The position numbers and the translations under genes are program-made. The notes beneath the pieces were generated by a model that was not told where the DNA came from, made no database searches, and saw nothing but the letters and a program-made list of their open reading frames with translations. A stretch of 64,000 nucleotides of DNA from Massilia sp. Root418. GTDB lineage: Bacteria > Pseudomonadota > Gammaproteobacteria > Burkholderiales > Burkholderiaceae_D. The stretch is taken from the NCBI RefSeq assembly GCF_001425265.1, contig NZ_LMEC01000001.1:764036-828035 (forward strand), given 5' to 3'. Every line of letters begins with the position of its first letter. The stretch's first letter is position 1. Positions 7,626-16,162 of this stretch are shown here, piece by piece.

Positions 7626-9425
7626 ATGAACCACGCCATCCATCCCCACCGCCGCTCCTTCCTGCGCCGCGCCGGCGCGCTGTCGGCCGCCGCCGCCGCC
7701 GCATCCGCGCCGCCTTTCGCCCGGGCGCAGGGCGGAACCGATCCCTGGCAGCGCGCGCGGGACATCGCGGCCCGCTGCACCAGGCCGATGAACTTCCGAA
7801 AGGAAGACTTCCCCATCACCACCTACGGCGCGCAGTCCAGCCGCCTGGTGGAGGCGCTCTCGACCTGGCGCAAGGAACAGTGGACCGTGCAGACGCCCGC
7901 GCCGGGTTCGCCCGACTGCTACCCGGCCATCGCGGCGGCCATCACAGCCTGCCACCAGGCCGGCGGCGGGCGGGTGCTGATCCCGGCCGGCAGCTGGTAC
8001 TGCAAAGGCCCCATCGTGCTGCGCTCCAACGTGCACGTGCACCTCGCCTCCGGCGCCCAGGTCTACTTCAGCGCCAACCCGGGCGACTACGCAAAATACG
8101 GCGACATCGATTGCGGCGAGCGCGGCAAGCTGGTGGTCTCGCGCTGGCAAGGCAACGACGTGCTGAACTATTCGCCGCTGGTGTACGCGTACAACCAGAC
8201 CAACATCGCCCTCACCGGCGCGGACTGGACCAGCGTACTTAATGGCCAGGCCGGCGTGCCGTTCGAGTCCGGCGACGGCTCATGGTGGGGCTGGGTGGAC
8301 CGCAGGGGCGACCAGGTGAACGCCGCCACCGTCAATCCGCTCAACCTGCCGCTAGACGCGGTCGCGCCGGACCTCAGCCCCGCGCAGCGCAAGCTGATAC
8401 AGGGCGAGCACCCGCGCTGGAACGGCGACACGCGCTACCTGCCGGCGCTATCCGAAGCCGGGGTGCCGCTGGCGCGGCGCGTGTTCGGCATCGGCCATCA
8501 CCTGCGGCCCTGCCTGGTGGAGTTCATCGGCTGCAGCGGCGTGGTGCTGGAGGGCTACCAGGCGGTCGCCTCGCCGTTCTGGCTGCACCATCCCGTCAAC
8601 TGCCGCAACGTCCGCTTCAGCAAGGTGAACATGGAAAGCGTGGGGCCCAACAACGACGGTTTCGATCCGGAATCGTGCGACACGGTGCTGGTGGACGGCT
8701 GCACTTTCAACACCGGCGACGACTGCATCGCCATCAAGTCCGGCAAGAACCGCGACACGCAGTTCGGCCCGACCCGCAACGTGGTGATCCAGAACTGCAT
8801 CATGAACAGCGGCCATGGCGGCGTGACACTGGGCAGCGAAATGGCGGGCGGGATCGAGCACGTCTACGCGCAGAAGATCGAATTCCGCAACGCGCACTGG
8901 GCCAGCGATCCGCTCGGCACCGCCATACGGCTCAAGACAAATATGAACCGGGGCGGCTACCTGCGCCACCTGTACGTGCGCGACGTGGTGCTGCCCAACG
9001 GTGTGGACGCGCGCGACCGCAGCGGCAAGCAGGACCCGGCCAATCCGCTCAAGGGGCAGGCCACCGGGGGCGGCGCCATCGTCACAATAGACTGCAACTA
9101 CGCCGCGGGGGACGACGCCGTGCGTACCCGGCCGCCCAGCGTATCGGACGTGCACATCTCGAACCTGCGCGCCGGCGCCGTGCGGATGCCCGATGGCGAC
9201 TATTCCTGCTACCAGGCGGTGGTGATACTCGGCCCGGTAGCGGCCAGCTTCAACGGCCCGGCCGGCACGCCCATCCTGCCGGTGACGAACGTGTCTTTCA
9301 CCGACTGCGACTTTGGCAAGGTGCGCAACGCCGGCCAGCCGGTGTTCCTGCACAATGCCCGCAATGTCGTGCTGAGAAATGTGACGATCAATGGCAGGAC
9401 CGTCACCGAAACGCTGTCAAAGTGA
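7626..9425 (+). CDS. Glycoside hydrolase family 28 (polygalacturonase-type), Tat-exported
   Basis: 599 residues from the ATG at 7626, 12 bases after the receptor stop. The N-terminus has a twin-arginine signal (HRRSFLRRAGALSAAAAAA, cleavage near ARA-Q). The parallel beta-helix carries all GH28 signatures: NNDGFD with Asp344, GDDCIAIK with Asp365 and Asp366, GHGG with His397, and the RLK near residue 438. GH28 enzymes hydrolyse alpha-1,4-galacturonan or related pectic bonds with inversion; exo-acting bacterial members are of similar size. It is read from the same strand as the receptor and is probably in its operon. The stop overlaps the convergent gene's stop by 9 bases. Confidence 0.93.
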   Translation: MNHAIHPHRRSFLRRAGALSAAAAAASAPPFARAQGGTDPWQRARDIAARCTRPMNFRKEDFPITTYGAQSSRLVEALSTWRKEQWTVQTPAPGSPDCYPAIAAAITACHQAGGGRVLIPAGSWYCKGPIVLRSNVHVHLASGAQVYFSANPGDYAKYGDIDCGERGKLVVSRWQGNDVLNYSPLVYAYNQTNIALTGADWTSVLNGQAGVPFESGDGSWWGWVDRRGDQVNAATVNPLNLPLDAVAPDLSPAQRKLIQGEHPRWNGDTRYLPALSEAGVPLARRVFGIGHHLRPCLVEFIGCSGVVLEGYQAVASPFWLHHPVNCRNVRFSKVNMESVGPNNDGFDPESCDTVLVDGCTFNTGDDCIAIKSGKNRDTQFGPTRNVVIQNCIMNSGHGGVTLGSEMAGGIEHVYAQKIEFRNAHWASDPLGTAIRLKTNMNRGGYLRHLYVRDVVLPNGVDARDRSGKQDPANPLKGQATGGGAIVTIDCNYAAGDDAVRTRPPSVSDVHISNLRAGAVRMPDGDYSCYQAVVILGPVAASFNGPAGTPILPVTNVSFTDCDFGKVRNAGQPVFLHNARNVVLRNVTINGRTVTETLSK

Positions 9426-11798
9426 CGGCAGTATCCCTTCCACCCTGACTTTCCAGCCGTTTTTCGGGAAGCCGGGGGCGGCGCCGCCCTGCCCGTCCCA
9501 GCCGCACGCCATCAGGGCGACTGCCAGCAGCAGGCCACCGTTTGAGGGGAAATAGGTTTCCGCCGCGCGCTGGTAGCCGGGGCCGTCCGGCCCCTCAGGC
9601 GACGCATGCGCGGGCGCCGGCACGGCTGCGGACCCGGATGCCGATCCCGGCGCAGCGGAAGTGTTTGAGCTTGCCCCGGCGCCGGTCGCCGCCGGCACGA
9701 AAGCGGCGGCGTGCGCGTCCAGGTGTACGCGCGGCGTCATGCCGCTGCTGCCGTACTTGTTATTCTTCGCGTCGAAGAACAGCCAATTCACCGCTTCCTC
9801 CGGCGCGTCCAGGCGCGTGGCCGTCATGGCCATCATCGGATAATCCCAACCCCAGGTCTGGCGCAAATCCCAGTCGCGCTTCATGCGGTCGAAAGTCTTG
9901 CGCATGACCGCCCTGTCCACGCCGCGCCCGGGCAGCCAGCCCAGCGCCATCAGGAAGGACATATGGTCGCGGTTCTGGCAGTGTTCGTCCAGCGCGTTCG
10001 ACCTGCACGTGCCTGCCGCCTTGTCCCAGAAGCCTGGCTCGGAGCGCACCGGGAGGTAGAGGCCATCCTTCTGCGGCAGGTCCGGCCACTTCGCCAGCAC
10101 CGCGTCCCAGTCCGCACGGCGGCCCTGGCCGGCGCGCTCGCGCCAGGCCTGCGCCGTCTCGATGCCCCAGCGGAAATAAGCCAGCTCGAATGCCGGGTCG
10201 AACGTCTCCATCGGTGGGAAGTTCTCCTGAACCGGGATGATGGGCGGGCCCAGGCGGTACTTGCCGCTTTGCTCATCCAGGTGCGCATACGACGCCAGCA
10301 AGGCCGCGCTTTCCTCCACCAGGCCGCCGTATTCCTTCAGCACGCGGGCGCGGCCATCGGCCCCGCCGGCGCGGTACAGCAGTTCGCTCATATAGATCGG
10401 GTGCGGCTGCTGCCACATGATGAAGGGCGACACCTTGGACGGGCTGTCCGCGCCGTCGGGGCCCACCATCTTCGGCCACCATGCCCCTTCCAGGCCCTGC
10501 TCCGCCGCGCGCGCTTTCGCCCTGGGCAGGAAGCCGACATACCAGCCCAAACTCCGCTCCAGCAGCTTGGGCCGCCCCCACAGGGCGAAATGCGCGGCGT
10601 GCCAGGGGTGCATCTCCAGGTGCGACTTGCCGTTCCAGCTGTTCGAAAACAGGCCTTCCTCCTGCGGCGGGAAGCTGCCGGCAGCGTTCACCGCCATCAG
10701 GTATTGCGACAGGATGACGCGGCGCTCCAGTTCCTGCGCGCGCGGGTCCGTGGAGCCCGAAAAGTCGACCATGCCGCCGTTGAGCCAGTAGCCCATCCAG
10801 CTCCTGCGCGCCGCGAGCGTTGCCGCCCTGGGGCTGGGCAGCGCCGCGCCGGGCCCGGGCGAGAACTGCACCATCACGGTCAGCGTACGGTCTTTGCTCC
10901 CGGCGCGATAGCCATGCGCGTCCAGCGGCGCGATGTCCGCGCCCGGCGCGGCAATCGCCGCGTGGCAGGTGGCGCCGTCGATGCGCCGCAGCAGCCGCAC
11001 ATCGCCGGTCTTGCGCGAGACTTCCGTGGTGCTGTGCGCGCCGGGGTTGCCCCAGTCCGACGGATCGGGGTTGAGCGTCCTTGCCACGCCGGGGAAGCGC
11101 ACGGCAACGCCGAGCCGCCCTTGCGCCACCAGCGCGGACGTCACCTCGGTCATGATGGTGTCCTGCCCCGGCAGCACGCGGGTGATAACGGTGACCGCTT
11201 CGCCGTCGAACACAAAGCGGCTGGTCAGCGTGCCGGTCCACAGGTCCAGCGTCTGCTGCGTGTCCCGGATATCGGCAAAGCGCGCCGGCGAGCCGTCGCC
11301 GGCGCGCAGGTCCAGCGACACGCGGCCCAGCGAGTAGCGGTGCGGATTCTCGCGTATCCATGCCACCGCCGGATTCTTCGCGGCGTCCGCCCAGTCCTTG
11401 ATATAGCCATAGCGCCGCGTGTGGCCGCGCACCGCGATATCGACCTGCGTGTCGCGCACCGTGTAGCCCTCCGGGTTCGGAAAGCTGTGCCAGGCCCACT
11501 GCGCCTCGGTCAGCAGCGGGGCGATTTTGCTGTATGGCTCGGTGAAGGTCTGCAGGCCGGTAATGTCCGCCGTGAAGCCGATGCTGCCGTTGCCCAGCAT
11601 GAGCGGCGCGGACGGGTCGGGCCGCGTCAGCACCGGATTGTGGCGGCCCACCAGCGCCCGGCGGTCGATGCGGGTGCCGGCAGTTGGGCCCGGAGCAGCG
11701 CCCGCAGCCAGACCGGCCGCCGGCAATGCCATCGACACGCCCGCCGCCGCAGCGGTAAGCATCAGGCGGCGGCGGGAAAACAGAATCGGACGCATCAC
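9417..11798 (-). CDS. Tat-exported (alpha/alpha)6-type glycoside hydrolase-like protein, specificity unknown
   Basis: 793 residues with a twin-arginine signal (SRRRLMLTAAAAGVSMALP...GLAAGA). The N-terminal half is a beta-sandwich-like region (HNPVLTRPDPSAPLMLGNGSIGF, then RRYGYIKDWADAAKNPAVAW). The C-terminal half is helical with repeated aromatic and acidic motifs (SWNGKSHLEMHPWHAAHFALWGRP, FAYFRWGIE-like, LDEHCQNRDHMSFLMALGWLPG, WDLRQTWGWDYPMMAMTATRL, FPSNGGLLLAVALMACGWDG). This two-part layout resembles GH65/GH95-like enzymes and related uncharacterised secreted proteins; I cannot name the family. A Ser/Ala/Pro-rich insert (about residues 700-740) looks like a linker loop. It points against the surrounding pectin genes and is divergent from the PL10-GH28 gene, sharing its 199-base promoter region. 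Confidence 0.6.
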   Translation of the reverse strand: MMRPILFSRRRLMLTAAAAGVSMALPAAGLAAGAAPGPTAGTRIDRRALVGRHNPVLTRPDPSAPLMLGNGSIGFTADITGLQTFTEPYSKIAPLLTEAQWAWHSFPNPEGYTVRDTQVDIAVRGHTRRYGYIKDWADAAKNPAVAWIRENPHRYSLGRVSLDLRAGDGSPARFADIRDTQQTLDLWTGTLTSRFVFDGEAVTVITRVLPGQDTIMTEVTSALVAQGRLGVAVRFPGVARTLNPDPSDWGNPGAHSTTEVSRKTGDVRLLRRIDGATCHAAIAAPGADIAPLDAHGYRAGSKDRTLTVMVQFSPGPGAALPSPRAATLAARRSWMGYWLNGGMVDFSGSTDPRAQELERRVILSQYLMAVNAAGSFPPQEEGLFSNSWNGKSHLEMHPWHAAHFALWGRPKLLERSLGWYVGFLPRAKARAAEQGLEGAWWPKMVGPDGADSPSKVSPFIMWQQPHPIYMSELLYRAGGADGRARVLKEYGGLVEESAALLASYAHLDEQSGKYRLGPPIIPVQENFPPMETFDPAFELAYFRWGIETAQAWRERAGQGRRADWDAVLAKWPDLPQKDGLYLPVRSEPGFWDKAAGTCRSNALDEHCQNRDHMSFLMALGWLPGRGVDRAVMRKTFDRMKRDWDLRQTWGWDYPMMAMTATRLDAPEEAVNWLFFDAKNNKYGSSGMTPRVHLDAHAAAFVPAATGAGASSNTSAAPGSASGSAAVPAPAHASPEGPDGPGYQRAAETYFPSNGGLLLAVALMACGWDGQGGAAPGFPKNGWKVRVEGILPSL

Positions 11799-11923
11799 GG
11801 CAAGCCTTCCTTCTCAACGGATCAGAGCTGGCCATTCAACCATAGCGGGCAGCACAAAGTGAAGATTTATACGCCCAACCCGCCCAATTAATCATGTTCT
11901 TGCGTGTTTGCGCTTTTGCTTGA

Positions 11924-11965
11924 GGAAGCTTCGTCTTCGCTAGTCTTAATAGTAACGGGGCAGCA
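11924..11965 (+). promoter_or_regulatory. Candidate ECF-type promoter of the PL10-GH28 gene (copy 3 of a shared element)
   Basis: GGAAGC at 11924, GTCTTAAT at 11943 (again 19 bases start to start) and TAACGGGGCAGCA at 11953-11965, identical over 13 bases to 3629-3641. Compared with the receptor copy there is a one-base shift between GTCTT and TAACG. It lies 33 bases before the start codon. The repeated spacing argues against chance and links this gene to the upstream sigma factor. Confidence 0.55.
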
Positions 11966-11997
11966 CGCGCCCGGCAAAACAAGACGAGGGAGACAGT

Positions 11998-14700
11998 ATG
12001 AGATTGAGCAGCAGCACGGCCGTCATGACCGCCATCTGCATGGCGTTCGCCGCGCCGGCCTTCAGCGCGGTCATCGGCGCCAACACACCGGCCCCCGAAG
12101 TGAGCGCTGCGCGGCTGGGCGAGCTGCCCGCCGCGCAGCGCGCGGCCTGGGCCGACTACATCGCCCGCTCGCAGAAGCAGGAGCGGCTGGACCGCGATAC
12201 CCTGGCCGCCGAGCTCCAGCCCGGCGAGACCGCGCCACCGCCCCCGGTGGCGGGCAGCGGCAAGATGCCGCTGAATAAGGACGCCGCCTGGTACGGCTCG
12301 GCCGAAGCGCGCGCCATCGCCGCCACCATCGTCAGCTTCCAGACCCCGTCCGGCGGCTGGAGCAAGAACCAGGACCGCACCAAGCCGCCGCGCCTGCGTG
12401 GGCAGCGCTATGCCAACGACGCCGAAACCATGCAGCTCAACACCGGCAGCTTCGACGCCCCGCGCGACCGCTTCTGGACCTTCGTGGGCACCCTGGACAA
12501 CGGCGCCACCACCACGGAGATGCGCTTCCTGGGCCGCGTACAGGCGCAACTGCCCGGCAAGGACGGCGATATCTACCGCGCCAGCATCGCCAAGGCCATC
12601 AACTACCTGCTGATGGCGCAGTATCCCAACGGCGGCTGGCCGCAGAACTATCCGCTGGAAGGCGGCTTCCATGACGGCATTACCTTCAACGACAACGCGG
12701 TGGCCGAAGCGGCCATGATCCTGGAAGACATCGCCGAGGGCCACGCGGACTTTGCCTTCGTACCGGCGGAGCTGCGCCGCCAGGCCGGCGCCGCCAGCGC
12801 CCGCGCCATCAAGCCTATTCTGGACGCGCAGGTGGTTGTGGACGGCAAGAAGACCATCTGGCCGCAGCAGGTGGACGCCATCACCCTGCAGCCCATCTCG
12901 GCGCGCAACTATGAGATGCGCTCGCTGGCCAGCGCGGAGAGCAGCGAAGTGCTGCTGTTCCTGATGCGACAGCCGAACCCATCGCCGGAGATCAAGGCCG
13001 CCATCGAGGCTGGCATCGGCTGGCTGAAGGCGCACGCCATCTACGGCAAGGCCTTCACCAAGGTGAGCGACGAGGAAGGCCGCAAGCTGGTCGACAAGCC
13101 GGGCGCAGGCCCGATCTGGTCGCGCAACTACGACATCCAGACCGCCAAGCCCATCTTCGGCGACTGGGACAAATCGATCCAGGATGATGTCAACAACATC
13201 TCCAAGGGCCGCCGCAACGGCTACTCCTGGTACAACTCGGCGCCGCAAAAGGCCATCGACACGTACGCCGGGATGGTCAGCAAGGCAGGCGCCACAGCAA
13301 CCGTAGCCACCGTCGCCACCGGAGCCACCGGCGGCACCGCCTCTGCCCTTGCGGACATCGCCATCGCTGCGCCGCACGCCGTGGGCAGCGTCATCGTCCA
13401 TGCGGAAGATTTCGGCGCCAGGGGCGACGGCGCGACCAACGACACGGCCGCGCTGCAAAAAGCCATCGACGCCACGGCCGCGCGCAAGGCCACGCTGGTG
13501 CTCAAGCCCGGCACCTACCTCACCGGCTCACTGTTCCTGAAGTCCGGCATGGCGCTGCGCCTGGACAAAGGCGTCACGCTGGCAGGCGCGCAGGACATCA
13601 AAGCCTATCCCGTCATGCCCACGCGCATAGCCGGCATCGAGCTGTCCTGGCCCTCTGCGCTGCTCAACGTCTACGAGCAGAGCGACATCCGGATCTTCGG
13701 CCAAGGCGCCATAGACGGCAACGGCAAGGTGTTCTGGGACCGCTTCCAGTCCATCCGGCACGACTACGAAGCGCGCGGCCTGCGCTGGGCCGCGGACTAC
13801 GATGCCCAGCGTCCTCGCCTGATCCAGATCTACAATTCCAGCCGCATCGAGCTTGGCAACGGCCCGCAGGGCGCGCCCCTGCAACTGATGCGCTCCGGCT
13901 TCTGGACCGTGCAGGTGGTGTACTCGCACGACGTGAAAGTGTCCGGCATCACGGTGCGCAACAACGTGGACGGCAAAGGCCCTTCGACCGACGGCGTGGA
14001 CATCGACTCCTCGCACACGGTCCTGGTGGAGAACGCCGACATCGACGCCAACGACGACGCCTTGTGCCTGAAGGCGGGGCGCGACGCGGACGGCCTGCGC
14101 GTGAACCGCCCCACCGAGAACGTCGTCATCCGCAACTCCACCGTGCGCGCAGCCTACGCGGGCGTGACCTTCGGCTCCGAAACCTCGGGCGGCATCCGCA
14201 ACGTGCGCGTGCACGGCCTGAAGGTGGTGGGTCCGGTGCGCTACGGCATCCTGTTCAAATCCGCCGCCACGCGCGGCGGCGGCGCCTCCAGCATCGACAT
14301 CCGCGACATCGACGTGCAGCAGGCCGAGACCGGCATCCGCATCAACCTGAACTGGTTCCCGGCCTACAGCTACGCGAAAATCCCCGACAACGTAAAGAAC
14401 GCTCCGGACTACTGGAAAACCCTGACGGCCCAGGTGCCGCGCGACAAAGGCCTGCCGCAGGTGCGCGACATCCGCATCAGCCGCGTCACCGCCAGGGGCT
14501 TGAAGACGGCGCTGGAGTTGGAAGGCTACCCGGACGCGCCGCTCAACGATATCCGCATCGAGGACGTGGACCTGGAAGCCGAAGCCGTGGGTGCGATCCG
14601 CCATGCGCGCAACGTGCAGTTCACGCGCAGCCGCATCGCCGCCAGCAACGGCGCCGCCGCCACCATGGAAAACGCCCAGTCCATCGCCGGCCTGCCCTGA
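11998..14700 (+). CDS. PL10 pectate lyase - GH28 fusion protein
   Basis: 900 residues with a Sec signal peptide (1-22, AFAAPAFSA). Residues about 85-425 are a family 10 pectate lyase: SGGWSKNQD, TLDNGATTTEMRFL, YPNGGWPQNYPL, ITFNDNA, ARNYEMRSLASAES, GYSWYN. After an Ala/Thr/Val-rich linker (about 425-460) comes a GH28 beta-helix (about 465-895): FGARGDGATNDTAALQKAID, STDGVDID, NDDALCLKAGRD, FGSETSGG. The lyase half should cleave polygalacturonate by beta-elimination. The GH28 half keeps the Asp triad but has Tyr720 where the GHG histidine stands in the neighbouring GH28, so its bond may not be plain galacturonan. RBS GAGGGAG precedes the ATG. Confidence 0.92.
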   Translation: MRLSSSTAVMTAICMAFAAPAFSAVIGANTPAPEVSAARLGELPAAQRAAWADYIARSQKQERLDRDTLAAELQPGETAPPPPVAGSGKMPLNKDAAWYGSAEARAIAATIVSFQTPSGGWSKNQDRTKPPRLRGQRYANDAETMQLNTGSFDAPRDRFWTFVGTLDNGATTTEMRFLGRVQAQLPGKDGDIYRASIAKAINYLLMAQYPNGGWPQNYPLEGGFHDGITFNDNAVAEAAMILEDIAEGHADFAFVPAELRRQAGAASARAIKPILDAQVVVDGKKTIWPQQVDAITLQPISARNYEMRSLASAESSEVLLFLMRQPNPSPEIKAAIEAGIGWLKAHAIYGKAFTKVSDEEGRKLVDKPGAGPIWSRNYDIQTAKPIFGDWDKSIQDDVNNISKGRRNGYSWYNSAPQKAIDTYAGMVSKAGATATVATVATGATGGTASALADIAIAAPHAVGSVIVHAEDFGARGDGATNDTAALQKAIDATAARKATLVLKPGTYLTGSLFLKSGMALRLDKGVTLAGAQDIKAYPVMPTRIAGIELSWPSALLNVYEQSDIRIFGQGAIDGNGKVFWDRFQSIRHDYEARGLRWAADYDAQRPRLIQIYNSSRIELGNGPQGAPLQLMRSGFWTVQVVYSHDVKVSGITVRNNVDGKGPSTDGVDIDSSHTVLVENADIDANDDALCLKAGRDADGLRVNRPTENVVIRNSTVRAAYAGVTFGSETSGGIRNVRVHGLKVVGPVRYGILFKSAATRGGGASSIDIRDIDVQQAETGIRINLNWFPAYSYAKIPDNVKNAPDYWKTLTAQVPRDKGLPQVRDIRISRVTARGLKTALELEGYPDAPLNDIRIEDVDLEAEAVGAIRHARNVQFTRSRIAASNGAAATMENAQSIAGLP

Positions 14701-14734
14701 TCCCGCTTTCCTCACACACTCAGCATAGACAACC

Positions 14735-16162
14735 ATGACCTCGCGCCACACTCCCTCCGCCTTGAGAAAAAGCGCACTGGCGGCCGCCATCGTCGGCCTG
14801 CTGGCCTCGCCCCTGGCCAGCCGCGCCGCCGATCCCGTGGCCGGCATCGAAGCGGGCTGGCTTACGCCGCCGCCACGGCCGGACCTCCGTTTCGCGCCCG
14901 ACCAGCTGCCCGCCCGCGCGGCCGTGCTGCCGGTGCTCGACTACGTGGCCGCCTCGCAGATCGCCGACATGAGCCGGCATCCGATCCAGCTCTCCACCGG
15001 CTCCAACCTGGCCGAGATCTCTTCCAACTGGGTGGCCGCCACCTTCTACGTTGGCGCGGCGCGCCTGGCGCGCGTGTCCGGCAACCGCAACACGCTGCGC
15101 TTTCTCACCGCCACCGCAGAGCACTACAACTACGCCATGCGCGGCGCGCGCGCCGACCGCCTGCTGCTCAACGCCGACGAACTGGCCATCGGCGACCTGT
15201 ACCAGGAGCTGTACGCCCGCCGTGGCCAGCAAGGTGTGATCATGCCGCTGCAGCAGCGGCTCGACTTCATGCTGCCCCACCTCAACCGCCCGCGTGAAAC
15301 CCCCGCCCTGATCTGGTGGTGGTGCGACGCCCTGTTCATGGCGCCGCCCGTGCTGGCGCGCCAGTCCGCGCTGACGGGCGATCCCGGATACGTGCAAGCC
15401 ATGGACAAGGAATGGCGCCGCACCGCCGCGCGGCTGTGGGTGGAACAGGACCGCCTGTTCCTGCGCGATGAGCGCTTCAAGGATGCGGACCACAGGGGCG
15501 CGGCCGGCAAGGCCATCTACTGGGCGCGCGGCAACGGCTGGGTGATGGGCGGCCTGGCGCGCACGCTGGAAGCCATGCCCGCCGATTTCGCGGGACGGGA
15601 TTTCTACACCGGCATCTTCAAAAAAATGGCCAGCCGCGTCGCGGAACTGCAGCAGGCGGACGGCCTGTGGCGCAGCGACCTGAACGACCCGCAGGGTTTT
15701 CCGGAAGCGGAAACCTCCGGTTCGGCCTTCTTCGTCTACGCACTGGCCTGGGGCATCAACCACGGCCTGCTGGACCGCCAGGTGTACCAGCCGGCCGTCA
15801 CAAAAGGCTGGGCCGCCCTCAACCGCCACGTGCTGCCCAATGGCTTGATCGGCGCCGCGCAAAAGACCGGCGACCGTCCCGTGCCGACCGCCGCGGACGA
15901 CGTCGGGCCTTACGCCACCGGTGCCTATCTGCTGGCCGGGCTGGAGGTGATCGGCCTGCACGGACCCGCGCAAGCCCTGCCCGAACCCGCGCTCCCGCGC
16001 GACGACGAGGCCACCATCCTCGCCACCACGCCGCAGCCCGTCGCGCCTAAAACCGTGGTGGGCGAAGCGGAAAAGGCCCGCCGCGAACAGGAAATGCGCG
16101 CCACCCGCGCCCTCTCCTACGACCCGGCCACGCTGCATACAAATTCAAGGAAGTCCCAATGA
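14735..16162 (+). CDS. GH105 unsaturated (rhamno)galacturonyl hydrolase
   Basis: 475 residues with a Sec signal peptide (RKSALAAAIVGLLASPLASRA). GH105 (alpha/alpha)6-barrel motifs: WWWCDALFMAPPVLAR with Asp198, YWARGNGWVMGGLARTLEAMP, GLWRSDLNDPQGFPEAETSGSAFFVYALAWGIN and ATGAYLLAGLE. The family releases the 4,5-unsaturated uronic acid that pectate and rhamnogalacturonan lyases leave at the non-reducing end. It therefore acts directly on products of the PL10 upstream, probably in the periplasm. It begins 34 bases after the PL10-GH28 stop and overlaps the next gene by 4 bases (ATGA). The C-terminal 60 residues are charged and extend past the usual domain. Confidence 0.92.
   Translation: MTSRHTPSALRKSALAAAIVGLLASPLASRAADPVAGIEAGWLTPPPRPDLRFAPDQLPARAAVLPVLDYVAASQIADMSRHPIQLSTGSNLAEISSNWVAATFYVGAARLARVSGNRNTLRFLTATAEHYNYAMRGARADRLLLNADELAIGDLYQELYARRGQQGVIMPLQQRLDFMLPHLNRPRETPALIWWWCDALFMAPPVLARQSALTGDPGYVQAMDKEWRRTAARLWVEQDRLFLRDERFKDADHRGAAGKAIYWARGNGWVMGGLARTLEAMPADFAGRDFYTGIFKKMASRVAELQQADGLWRSDLNDPQGFPEAETSGSAFFVYALAWGINHGLLDRQVYQPAVTKGWAALNRHVLPNGLIGAAQKTGDRPVPTAADDVGPYATGAYLLAGLEVIGLHGPAQALPEPALPRDDEATILATTPQPVAPKTVVGEAEKARREQEMRATRALSYDPATLHTNSRKSQ

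Noticed and set aside
4012..7704. A 1230-codon open frame on the minus strand opposite the STN receptor
   Set aside because: It mirrors the codon structure of the real receptor gene, has a low-complexity Gly/Ala/Val/Arg composition and no domain or ribosome binding site. A shadow typical of GC-rich DNA.
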